Origin: Flavobacteriaceae bacterium UBA2540
Lineage (GTDB): Bacteria; Bacteroidota; Bacteroidia; Flavobacteriales; Flavobacteriaceae
Direction of reading: 5' to 3'
Length of the DNA stretch: 9,412 bases
Assembly: GCA_002340765.1 (NCBI GenBank)
Contig: DDMS01000001.1
Span: 1-9,412 of the forward strand
The notes beneath the pieces are model-generated. The model did no database searches. It was not told where the DNA came from and saw only the letters and a program-made list of their open reading frames with translations. The translations under genes and the position numbers were made by a program. Shown piece after piece: positions 1-5,928 of this stretch (position 1 is its first letter; the number at the start of each line of letters is the position of its first letter).

Positions 1-400
1 CACTTATGAGTTGAACACAGCAATCTATTAATTTTTAAACTGAAAAATAATGATTAATAAAGGTTCTCAATTTTAAATGTGTATTTGATATACTTTCAAG
101 ATATTATTTCAAAACTAAATATAAGATTTTGATTATATTATTTGTTTCATTATATTTTTTTAAAAGATAATTTCTATAACGATAATCAAAATATTTTGGA
201 AAATCCATTTTAAAAATAATGAATCTTTTTGCAATATTGTAAAAGTCGTTGGCGCATTTCTCTAAAAAATTTAATTATAAACCATCATTATTATTTAATT
301 GGTTTAAAATTTCTAAGGATTTTTTCAAAAGATTGCTTTATCATAGAAAAAAAATCGTCATAAAATGAATATATTTATTAGCAGAAATTAAAACATTAAT
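1..400. other. AT-rich intergenic region, no supported gene
   Basis: This stretch before the sigma operon is very AT-rich and carries stops in all frames at short intervals. No RNA gene, recognised repeat or known protein family could be identified. The longest open stretch seen is about 56 codons on the minus strand (274-107). It has no start codon at its head and no motif, so it is not called. The upstream gene, if there is one, lies outside the window. Confidence 0.6.
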
Positions 401-429
401 TGTAACAAAACAAATACTACCTCGTCGTA
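401..429 (+). promoter_or_regulatory. Putative ECF-sigma promoter, TGTAAC-N16-CGTC
   Basis: TGTAAC at 401-406 is followed after exactly 16 bases by CGTC at 423-426. This matches the general shape of ECF sigma promoters: an AAC-containing -35 box and a CGTC/CGTA-type -10 box at 16-17 bp. It sits 55-83 bases before the ECF sigma gene at 484, which would make that gene autoregulated, a common arrangement for this family. No housekeeping TAnnTTTG element was found between here and the start. The match is by eye, and the specificity of this sigma factor is unknown. Confidence 0.5.
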
Positions 430-483
430 AGAATTTAAACCTGATATAAGAGATAAAAAAATATCAGTAACAAAATAACCAAA

Positions 484-993
484 ATGAATCAATCAGACTT
501 TTTAAAAGTTGTTTTACCGTTTAAAGATAAAGTTTTTCGTTTGGCAAAACGTTTGCTTGTTTCAACTGAAGAAGCTGAAGATGCTTTACAAGAACTGTAT
601 TTTAAACTTTGGAAAAGTAAAGATAAAATCGTTGAGTATAAAAATGTTGAAGCGTTTGCCATGACAATGACTAAAAATTATTGTTATGATAGATTAAAAT
701 CAAAACAGGCAAGTAACCTAACATTGGTGCACAGCAATTATTTAGAAAAAGATACAGCACTTGACAAAAAAGTAGAATATCAAGACAGTTTAAGCATAGT
801 GCATCAATTAATTGAAAAGTTGCCAGATCAGCAAAAGATAATCATTCAATTGAGAGATATTGAAGAATATGACCTCGAAGAAATTGGAAAAATGGTTGAT
901 ATGAAACCCACTGCAGTAAGAGTGGCGTTGTCAAGAGCAAGAAAAACAATACGTGAAGAACTCATTAAAAAACACAACTATGGAATCAGCTAA
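484..993 (+). CDS. ECF-family RNA polymerase sigma factor (sigma-70)
   Basis: This 169-residue protein has the size and two-domain layout of an ECF sigma factor. It would bind core RNA polymerase and direct it to a small regulon. Region 2 covers about residues 10-75, including the typical EEAEDALQELYFKLW stretch (29-43) that contacts the -10 element and core enzyme. A variable linker follows. Region 4 covers about 108-160, with LPDQQKIIIQLRDIE leading into the helix-turn-helix (about 131-156, ending ALSRARKTIREEL) that reads the -35 element. There is no C-terminal extension. Its last 14 bases overlap the next gene, whose membrane product is a likely regulator of this protein. The ATG at 484 gives a complete region 2. 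The sigma family assignment is firm; the ECF subgroup and the inducing signal cannot be read from the sequence. Confidence 0.93.
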   Translation: MNQSDFLKVVLPFKDKVFRLAKRLLVSTEEAEDALQELYFKLWKSKDKIVEYKNVEAFAMTMTKNYCYDRLKSKQASNLTLVHSNYLEKDTALDKKVEYQDSLSIVHQLIEKLPDQQKIIIQLRDIEEYDLEEIGKMVDMKPTAVRVALSRARKTIREELIKKHNYGIS

Positions 994-1414
994 CATAGAA
1001 AAATTAATCAAAAAATACCTTGAAGGAAACACCAGTTTGCAAGAGGAAACCACCTTGAAAAACTATTTCACCAAAGGCATTGTTGCGCCTCATTTGCAAG
1101 AATACCAAACGCTTTTCACGTATTTCGTGACGGCCAAAGAAGAAAGTTATTTAAAAACCATTGAGTTATCTCCTCTTAAAAAATCCAAGAGAAACTATCT
1201 ATGGTTGTCAATAGTAGCTTCAATAGCATTGTTGGTGGGTGTGTTTGTTGGCAAACAGCAATATGAAGAATATCAACAAAAACAAGAAGCCGAACGTTTG
1301 TTCGCAGAATTGTCTAAAGGATTAAAATTGATTTCAACCAATCTTCAAAAAGGAGAACAAGCAGTTGCAAGCCTCTACACACTAGAAAATACCGTAAACA
1401 AAATCGTAAAATAA
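980..1414 (+). CDS. Single-span membrane protein, putative anti-sigma factor
   Basis: This 144-residue protein has no named family that I can identify with certainty. The N-terminal 70 residues are charged and helical (IEKLIKKYLEGNTSLQEE at 6-23), like the cytoplasmic head found on proteins paired with flavobacterial ECF sigma factors. One hydrophobic segment (about 73-91, LWLSIVASIALLVGVFVG) predicts a membrane span. A Gln/Glu-rich coiled-coil-like stretch (about 93-110) and a short C-terminal tail follow. The cytoplasmic head, single span and immediate linkage to an ECF gene suggest an anti-sigma factor that holds the sigma factor at the membrane; this is inference. The start chosen is ATG 980. 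It overlaps the sigma gene by 14 bases and implies translational coupling. An in-frame GTG at 953 lies deeper in the sigma gene and is less likely. Confidence 0.8.
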   Translation: MESANIEKLIKKYLEGNTSLQEETTLKNYFTKGIVAPHLQEYQTLFTYFVTAKEESYLKTIELSPLKKSKRNYLWLSIVASIALLVGVFVGKQQYEEYQQKQEAERLFAELSKGLKLISTNLQKGEQAVASLYTLENTVNKIVK

Positions 1415-1434
1415 ACCAAGTAAATATTGAAACC

Positions 1435-1953
1435 ATGAAAAAAATAATTTTATTCATTGCATTAGCTATAATGCCGCTTGCAAACCAAGCACAATCATTC
1501 TTTGATTCTTTAGAAGACATGGATGGCGTTGATATGGTTGTCGTAACCAAAGATGCTTTCGAATTGATTTCGAAGTTCAAAAATGTGAAAGTTGATGATA
1601 ACGAAGGGATGAAAGTCTTCAAGATGATTCAAGATTTGAGAGAATTCAAAATGTTTTCAACCAGCAATGGTGCAATTGCCGACAAAATGGAAAGTATGAT
1701 GCAAGCTGCTATCAAAAAACAAAATTTAAGTGAATTGATGCGTATCAAAGAAAATGACAATCGTGTTAAAATCTACGTAAAAGCATCTAGCAATAAAGAT
1801 TTTGTTAGCGAAGTGTTGATGTTTATCAAAGGTATTAGCAATGAAACCAATAAAAAATCTGATTCAGTCATTGTGTCTTTAATAGGAAACATCGATATTA
1901 ACAAAATGTCTGATTTAGCAGATGCGTTTTTGAACGACAAAAAGAAAAAATAA
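1435..1953 (+). CDS. Secreted DUF4252-like protein
   Basis: This 172-residue protein begins with a clear type I signal peptide: Lys-Lys at 2-3, a hydrophobic core at 4-16, and probable cleavage after Ala19 in NQAQS. The mature protein has alternating beta and alpha character and ends in a Lys-rich tail (NDKKKK). The layout resembles the DUF4252 family of Bacteroidota, small exported proteins of unknown function. These typically occur as tandem copies downstream of an ECF sigma gene and its membrane partner, exactly as here. It follows the putative anti-sigma gene after 20 bases and is most likely in the same operon. No catalytic motif is visible. Unlike its downstream neighbour it has no lipobox cysteine, so it is probably soluble in the periplasm. 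The DUF4252 assignment comes from pattern and context, not a search. Confidence 0.8.
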   Translation: MKKIILFIALAIMPLANQAQSFFDSLEDMDGVDMVVVTKDAFELISKFKNVKVDDNEGMKVFKMIQDLREFKMFSTSNGAIADKMESMMQAAIKKQNLSELMRIKENDNRVKIYVKASSNKDFVSEVLMFIKGISNETNKKSDSVIVSLIGNIDINKMSDLADAFLNDKKKK

Positions 1954-1959
1954 TTCCTT

Positions 1960-1996
1960 AAACTAGCTGACTTAGTTAAAGTCAGCTAGTTTTATT
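1960..1996 (+). terminator. Terminator-like hairpin between the two DUF4252 genes
   Basis: A perfect 14-bp inverted repeat pairs 1960-1973 (AAACTAGCTGACTT) with 1979-1992 around a 5-nt loop (AGTTA). It is followed by TTTTATT-type sequence. It starts 6 bases after the upstream stop codon and ends about 20 bases before the next start, so there is no room for a separate promoter after it. It probably reduces expression of the downstream gene without ending the operon. Confidence 0.75.
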
Positions 1997-2015
1997 AAAC
2001 CAATTAATCAACACT

Positions 2016-2549
2016 ATGAAAAACACAAGCACCCTATTAGCAATGATTCTTTTCGTTCATTTGGCAAACTCTTGCACAGACGAAAAATCGCTACAAAAAT
2101 ATTTGGTAGAAACGAGCGGAAAACAAGGATTTATGACAGGTGATATTCCTGTAAGCTCTTTAACTTCTGCAAAGGCAGCTGTTTCTGACGAAATCAAAGA
2201 AACCATCAAAAGTGTGCAAAAAATCAATGTGGCTTTTCTAAAAAAAACTGTTGAGAATGAAACTGTATACGAAACTGAGAAAAACACGTTGAAAACCATT
2301 TTCACCAACAAAGATTATAAAAGTTTGGGTAAAATGAAAATGAAAGGCATGAACGTAACTGTTTATTTTACTGGAGAAACTGACGCTATTGAGGAGATTA
2401 TTGCATTTGGATATAGTAATGAGGTTGGAGTAGGAGTTGCACGAATTTTGGGTGAAAATATGAATCCTGCAAAGATGTTTGAAATGCTTAATGCCATAAA
2501 TGTTGATGAAGGAAATATTAAAAATATGGGGAATATATTTAAAGATTGA
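2016..2549 (+). CDS. DUF4252-like lipoprotein
   Basis: This 177-residue protein has a short N-terminal hydrophobic segment (residues 6-19) ending in ANSC, with Cys20 as the probable lipidated residue, so it is a likely lipoprotein. The mature part resembles DUF4252 proteins. It has a beta-rich centre (MKGMNVTVYFTGETDAIEEI, about 110-129) followed by a C-terminal helix region, and it is the second such protein in tandem. The residues right after the cysteine are Thr-Asp-Glu, an acidic start that resembles the surface-export signals described for some flavobacterial lipoproteins; that reading is tentative. It lies downstream of a hairpin and has no visible promoter of its own, so it probably depends on read-through from the sigma operon. 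Function is unknown; context suggests an envelope role within the sigma regulon. Confidence 0.78.
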   Translation: MKNTSTLLAMILFVHLANSCTDEKSLQKYLVETSGKQGFMTGDIPVSSLTSAKAAVSDEIKETIKSVQKINVAFLKKTVENETVYETEKNTLKTIFTNKDYKSLGKMKMKGMNVTVYFTGETDAIEEIIAFGYSNEVGVGVARILGENMNPAKMFEMLNAINVDEGNIKNMGNIFKD

Positions 2550-2570
2550 TATGATTTTCCACTTTTATAG

Positions 2571-2603
2571 AACCGCATATTTATAATAAATATGTGGTTT
2601 TTT
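2571..2603 (+). terminator. Intrinsic terminator ending the sigma operon
   Basis: AACCGCATATTTA (2571-2583) pairs with 2587-2599 over 13 positions, one of them G-U, around a 3-nt loop. A run of six T (2598-2603) follows. It lies 21 bases after the stop of the DUF4252 lipoprotein gene, which is the expected place for the end of the transcript. Confidence 0.85.
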
Positions 2604-2665
2604 ATGTCAATACACGATATATCCGAATTTAACGGCGCATTAACAGCAACTTGCATGTATTTTGT

Positions 2666-2673
2666 TATTTTTG
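2666..2673 (+). promoter_or_regulatory. Bacteroidota -7 promoter element (TATTTTTG)
   Basis: TATTTTTG matches the Bacteroidota housekeeping -7 consensus TAnnTTTG at every fixed position. It lies 20 bases before the ATG of the peptidase gene, which predicts a very short 5' untranslated region. No convincing TTG -33 element was found at the usual distance; the nearest TTG (2651) is too close. The preceding terminator supports an independent promoter here. Confidence 0.55.
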
Positions 2674-2692
2674 AACCAAGAATTATAAAAAT

Positions 2693-5134
2693 ATGAAGTT
2701 TCAAAAAAGCCTCTTGATTATTATTTTATTGATGAGTTTTCTTATCAATGCACAACAATCTAGTTATAAACCTGAAAGAGAAAAAACCCACAATTTGGTG
2801 CATACCAAACTAAAAGTGGATTTTAATTTTGCCCAGAAAACCATGAATGGTGAAGCTTGGATTACTGCCAAACCGCATTTTTATAGCACAAACTCTTTGA
2901 CTTTAGATGCCAAAGCAATGATTATTCACAAGGTTTCTATCAACGAAATACTAATTCCTTTTAGCTATGACAACAGCGAATTCTTACGAATTCAGTTGCC
3001 AAAAAGCTACCAAAAAAACGAGGAATTTACAGTGTATATAAGCTACACTTCGCAACCAGAAAAAGTATATCAAAAAGGAAGTACTGCAATTACGGATGCC
3101 AAAGGATTGTATTTTATCAATGCTAATGGACTGGACAAAAACAAACCAACCCAAATCTGGACGCAAGGTGAAACAGAATCAAGTAGTTGTTGGTTTCCTA
3201 CAATTGATGCGCCAAACCAAAAAACAACCCAAGAAATTTATATCACTGTTCCTGACAAATTTGTGACACTTTCAAACGGAAAACTCATCAACCAAATTAA
3301 AAAAGGAAATGAACGAACTGATTATTGGAAAATGGATCAAAAACATGCACCATACCTTTTTTTTATGGGAATTGGAGAATTTGAAATTATCAAAGATTCT
3401 TACAAAAACATGTCAGTTGATTATTATGTAGAAAAAGAATATGCGCCTTATGCAAAAGCTATTTTTGGGATGACTCCAGAAATGATAGGCTTTTTCGAAT
3501 CGAAACTTGGTGTTGAATATCCTTGGAATAAATACAGTCAAATGGTGGTGAGAGACTATGTTTCTGGCGCTATGGAAAACACAACTGCTGTAGTGCATGG
3601 CGATCAAGCGTATCAAAAACCTGGTGAGTTGATTGACGAAAATGTGCATGAAAATACGATTGCTCACGAATTGTTTCATCATTGGTTTGGGAATTTAGTG
3701 ACCTCTGAAAGTTGGAGTAATTTGACGCTCAATGAATCATTTGCAAACTACAGCGAATATTTGTGGCGCGAATATAAATACGGAAAAACGGATGCAGAAA
3801 TGCACCATTATGAACAAGTGCTGGCATACAAAGAAGGTCAAAGTGAAGATAAAAATCTAGTGCGCTTCAACTATACTGACAAAGAAGAAATGTTTGATGT
3901 GGTGAGTTATAACAAAGGTGGAGCTATTCTTCACATGTTGCGAAAATATTTGGGCGATGACGCTTTTTTCTTGGGTCTGAAAACCTATTTAACCGAATTT
4001 AAATTCCAAGCTGCTGAAGTGCATCAATTGCGATTGGTGTTCGAAAAAATTACAGGAAAAGACTTGAATTGGTTTTTCAATCAATGGTATTTTGGAGCAG
4101 GTCATCCAAACATCGAAATTTCTTATGACTACAACACCTTGAGAAAAACGGTCACTGTAAATGTAGGTCAACTGCAAACAACTCCTTTTCAATTTCCATT
4201 AGCGATTGATATTTTTGAAAACGGCAAACGAAAAAGACACAATGTTTTTGTGGAAGGAAAAGACGCTTCGTTTTCGTTTCCTTATTCCACGCAACCCAAT
4301 CTGATTCAGGTAAATGCAGATGGTGTTTTATTATGCGATATTAGTGAAAATAAAATATTAAGAGAATACATCTTTCAGTTGAAAAACGCTGACAATTATG
4401 AACATAGAAGAGAAGCATTACTTGAAGTTGCCAAAAAGCAAGAAGACAAAGATGCTTTTGCAGCAATGGTCAATGCATTGGATGATGAATCATTCAAAAT
4501 CAAGATTTTGGCATTGCAACAAATCGATTTGATTAACAAGTTTACCAAGAAAGATGCGATTCAAAAAATCATGAAAATGGCAAATAATGATCCAAAAACC
4601 AGGGTGCAAGCAGAAGCGATTCACACATTGGGAAAATTAACAGACCCTGAATTGAAAACCATTTTCTTGAAAGCATTAGAAAGCAATTCTTATTCTGTGC
4701 TGGGAAAAGCATTGGTTTCATTGTATTATATTGACAAACTAGCAGCCGTTACAAAATCAAAACAATTGCCAGATGAAGTGCGTCAGATTTTAGCAACGCC
4801 TCTCACAAGAATTTTCATCGAAGAAAATGACGAATCAGAATTGCCTTTTGTAGCGAAAAATGTTTTATCGGGTATGTTTTTAACAGGTGATGACGCCACA
4901 AAAGTCTTGTTTCAAAAAGCTTTTAAACAGGTTTCTGAAAGTAATAATTCGGAAGCAATTCAGAATGTTGTGGATGATATGGTTGAGAAAGCAAAGCAGT
5001 TTAAGCAATTCAATTTTGACAAAGTAGTCATCAATTTGATGCGCACTATGATTCAAGAGCAAGAAAAAGGAAACAAATCTAACAGAGATAAAAACGTCCA
5101 AATTATTAAAACTGCCATGACAAAGTTGTTGTAA
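2693..5134 (+). CDS. Secreted M1-family zinc aminopeptidase with helical C-terminal extension
   Basis: This 813-residue protein would remove N-terminal residues from peptides, probably in the periplasm or on the outer face of the cell. It starts with a type I signal peptide (hydrophobic 6-18, probable cleavage after Ala20 in INAQQ). The N-terminal beta domain covers about residues 30-240. The catalytic domain carries the exopeptidase motif GAMEN at 292-296, the zinc motif HELFH at 325-329 and the third zinc ligand Glu348, exactly 18 residues later as in HExxH-x18-E. The probable catalytic Tyr406 sits in SYNKGGAILHMLR. Residues from about 465 form a beta-rich domain. Residues from about 555 to the end form repeated helix pairs resembling HEAT-type repeats. 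No T9SS-type C-terminal sorting domain was seen. All key residues are present, so it should be active. Substrate specificity cannot be read. It stands alone between the sigma operon and a relic region. Confidence 0.95.
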   Translation: MKFQKSLLIIILLMSFLINAQQSSYKPEREKTHNLVHTKLKVDFNFAQKTMNGEAWITAKPHFYSTNSLTLDAKAMIIHKVSINEILIPFSYDNSEFLRIQLPKSYQKNEEFTVYISYTSQPEKVYQKGSTAITDAKGLYFINANGLDKNKPTQIWTQGETESSSCWFPTIDAPNQKTTQEIYITVPDKFVTLSNGKLINQIKKGNERTDYWKMDQKHAPYLFFMGIGEFEIIKDSYKNMSVDYYVEKEYAPYAKAIFGMTPEMIGFFESKLGVEYPWNKYSQMVVRDYVSGAMENTTAVVHGDQAYQKPGELIDENVHENTIAHELFHHWFGNLVTSESWSNLTLNESFANYSEYLWREYKYGKTDAEMHHYEQVLAYKEGQSEDKNLVRFNYTDKEEMFDVVSYNKGGAILHMLRKYLGDDAFFLGLKTYLTEFKFQAAEVHQLRLVFEKITGKDLNWFFNQWYFGAGHPNIEISYDYNTLRKTVTVNVGQLQTTPFQFPLAIDIFENGKRKRHNVFVEGKDASFSFPYSTQPNLIQVNADGVLLCDISENKILREYIFQLKNADNYEHRREALLEVAKKQEDKDAFAAMVNALDDESFKIKILALQQIDLINKFTKKDAIQKIMKMANNDPKTRVQAEAIHTLGKLTDPELKTIFLKALESNSYSVLGKALVSLYYIDKLAAVTKSKQLPDEVRQILATPLTRIFIEENDESELPFVAKNVLSGMFLTGDDATKVLFQKAFKQVSESNNSEAIQNVVDDMVEKAKQFKQFNFDKVVINLMRTMIQEQEKGNKSNRDKNVQIIKTAMTKLL

Positions 5135-5290
5135 GTTTGGAGGTTGGTTTTTAGTGGTTAGAGGTTTATAATATAAATTGTCGTTTACCATAGAAAATCG
5201 ATCGTTTCCAAACACATAAAGCACAACTTGTAACTCCCTCATTGCTAAATCGCAGACGGGCACGTAAATAACTGTCTGTTAATTTTATAA
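5135..5290. other. Gene-free segment abutting the DUF262 relic, origin unknown
   Basis: No intact gene is supported here and no terminator was found for the peptidase gene. On the minus strand a frame is open without interruption from about 5300 to 5166, roughly 44 codons, and reads in part TDSYLRARLRFSNEGVTS. It has no start codon of its own and is in a different frame from the neighbouring relic. The segment is less AT-rich than the DNA around it. It could be a fragment of a dispersed repeat or of another gene; I cannot name it. Confidence 0.4.
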
Positions 5291-5565
5291 TTAGTTCAGA
5301 GAAGCCAATGTGGTCAATCTTTGCTGACCATCAATTACTGTTAGTTCTTTGATTCTTGACGATGTATAAACATCATCTTGAACTTAAATAACACTAACAA
5401 TGAAAAGGCATTCATTATGGTACTTGTCCCAACTTCCAAAGTGTTGTCTAAAAATTGTTTGCATTGACTTGTCGACCAATCATAATTTCTTTGGTGAACA
5501 GAAATCACAAATTGTGTCTTATTTTAAGATAAAAAGTTTTCTACTTTCCTTTCGTTTGCTTTCAT
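5291..5565 (-). pseudogene. N-terminal relic of a DUF262 (GmrS-like) defence protein
   Basis: Read on the minus strand from ATG at 5565, the sequence gives MKANERKVENFLS, a stop (TAA, 5526-5524), then NKTQFVISVHQRNYDW and CKQFLDNTLEVGTST. After a frameshift near 5405 it resumes with VQDDVYTSSRIKELTVIDGQ and then QRLTTL, with another stop at 5386-5384. The QRNYDW and IDGQQRLTT motifs are hallmarks of the N-terminal DUF262 domain found in GmrS/GmrSD type IV restriction proteins and related phage-defence nucleases. In that family DGQQR is tied to nucleotide hydrolysis. Intact proteins run to several hundred residues; only about 90 codons remain, and similarity stops abruptly after LTTL near 5306. 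Two in-frame stops, a frameshift and loss of the whole C-terminus make it a dead gene. It is convergent with the peptidase gene and divergent from the his operon. The family call comes from motif recognition. Confidence 0.85.
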
Positions 5566-5720
5566 ATTATTTTTTTCTATTTATTCATGCCTATAAGCAC
5601 TAATATCAAATAAAAGAGCAATCTTATAATTTTTCTTTAAATTTTAATTCTATAATTTTGAACTAAAATACTCATTTTACTAAAACTATCTAAAATAAGT
5701 TCACTTTTTCTAATTTTCTC

Positions 5721-5752
5721 TTGGTTATTTAAAAATAAAATTTAGATATTTG
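5721..5752 (+). promoter_or_regulatory. Putative his operon promoter
   Basis: TTG at 5721-5723 and GATATTTG at 5745-5752 lie 21 bases apart. They fit the flavobacterial pattern TTG-N17-23-TAnnTTTG with one mismatch (G for the first T of the -7 box). Transcription would start at about 5757-5760, some 12 bases before the leader peptide ATG, leaving a leader of about 170 bases before hisG. The position fits the attenuator well, which is part of the reason for the call. Confidence 0.55.
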
Positions 5753-5770
5753 CACATCATTAAAAAAAAC

Positions 5771-5827
5771 ATGATATTTAATCAAAAACAACATCATCAT
5801 TTTTACAATTGCTTTCAAGCGATTTAA
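5771..5827 (+). CDS. his operon leader peptide with three consecutive His codons
   Basis: An 18-codon frame from ATG 5771 to TAA 5825-5827 reads MIFNQKQHHHFYNCFQAI. Three CAT codons (5792-5800) are consecutive at residues 8-10. It is preceded by an A-rich tract (taaaaaaaac), the usual start context here, and lies between a plausible promoter and a terminator hairpin upstream of hisG. This is the classic layout of a histidine leader peptide: when charged tRNA-His is scarce the ribosome stalls on the His run, which decides the fold of the following RNA. The peptide itself probably has no function after synthesis. Three consecutive His codons in such a short frame, just before his genes, make chance unlikely. 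Confidence 0.88.
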   Translation: MIFNQKQHHHFYNCFQAI

Positions 5828-5873
5828 AAATGTATTGAATAATTTCAAGATATTTATAAACCCGTTTGAGCAA
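5809..5873 (+). promoter_or_regulatory. Putative antiterminator of the his attenuator
   Basis: Bases 5809-5813 (TTGCT) can pair with 5869-5873 (AGCAA), and 5816-5821 (CAAGCG) with 5863-5868 (CGTTTG). This gives 11 pairs, one G-U, with a 2-nt bulge at 5814-5815. The 3' arm of this helix overlaps the 5' arm of the terminator (5858-5869), so the two cannot form together. The 5' arm lies in codons 13-17 of the leader peptide. A ribosome stalled at the His codons leaves it free, while one that reaches the stop at 5825 covers it. The structure is deduced by hand and its energy was not computed. Confidence 0.65.
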
Positions 5874-5890
5874 ATCAAACGGGTTTTTAG
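5858..5890 (+). terminator. Intrinsic terminator of the his attenuator
   Basis: AAACCCGTTTGA (5858-5869) pairs perfectly with TCAAACGGGTTT (5875-5886), a 12-bp stem with the 5-nt loop GCAAA. A run of five T (5884-5888) begins within the 3' arm. It lies between the leader peptide stop (5827) and hisG (5929), where it would stop transcription before hisG when histidine is plentiful. Confidence 0.88.
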
Positions 5891-5911
5891 TTGAATCCAT
5901 TTTGCTCAAAC
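5864..5911 (+). promoter_or_regulatory. Alternative long-loop hairpin before hisG
   Basis: GTTTGAGCAAA (5864-5874) is perfectly complementary to TTTGCTCAAAC (5901-5911), 11 bp with a 26-nt loop. The 5' arm is the same segment used by both the terminator and the proposed antiterminator. Because its 3' arm is transcribed after the terminator, it cannot prevent termination in the usual way, but it may shape the read-through transcript just upstream of the hisG start (5929). Its role is unknown. Confidence 0.45.
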
Positions 5912-5928
5912 ATCTAATCATAAAAAAA

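Noticed and set aside
107..274. Minus-strand open stretch of about 56 codons
   Set aside because: It has no start codon at its head, no recognisable motif and lies in very AT-rich DNA with Lys/Asn/Ile/Tyr-rich translation, as expected by chance.
953..979. GTG start at 953 for the putative anti-sigma gene
   Set aside because: ATG 980 lies in the usual short overlap and gives a conventional N-terminus; the GTG would add nine residues encoded within the sigma gene.
4880..5263. Minus-strand frame of 127 codons across the end of the peptidase gene
   Set aside because: Most of it is the antisense of the peptidase coding region; the part beyond 5135 is a different frame from the better open frame there. 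No motif.
5311..5330. Inverted repeat TGGTCA/TGACCA as a possible terminator of the peptidase gene
   Set aside because: It has only 6 bp with no T-run, and it is part of the DGQQRLTT codons of the DUF262 relic, so the symmetry is incidental.
5400..5603. Plus-strand frame of 67 codons beginning MKRHSLWYLSQ
   Set aside because: It lies antisense to the DUF262 relic, which explains the sequence better. Its own translation has no family features and becomes a low-complexity Phe/Leu run.
5135..5720. Possible tRNA, CRISPR or insertion sequence in the long gap
   Set aside because: No cloverleaf, no regularly spaced repeats and no terminal inverted repeats with a transposase were seen; the only identifiable content is the DUF262 relic.
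5866..5928. N-terminal extension of HisG from an in-frame TTG at 5866
   Set aside because: The added 21 codons fall inside the terminator stem and its flank and have no counterpart in the HisG fold. ATG 5929 gives the normal N-terminus.
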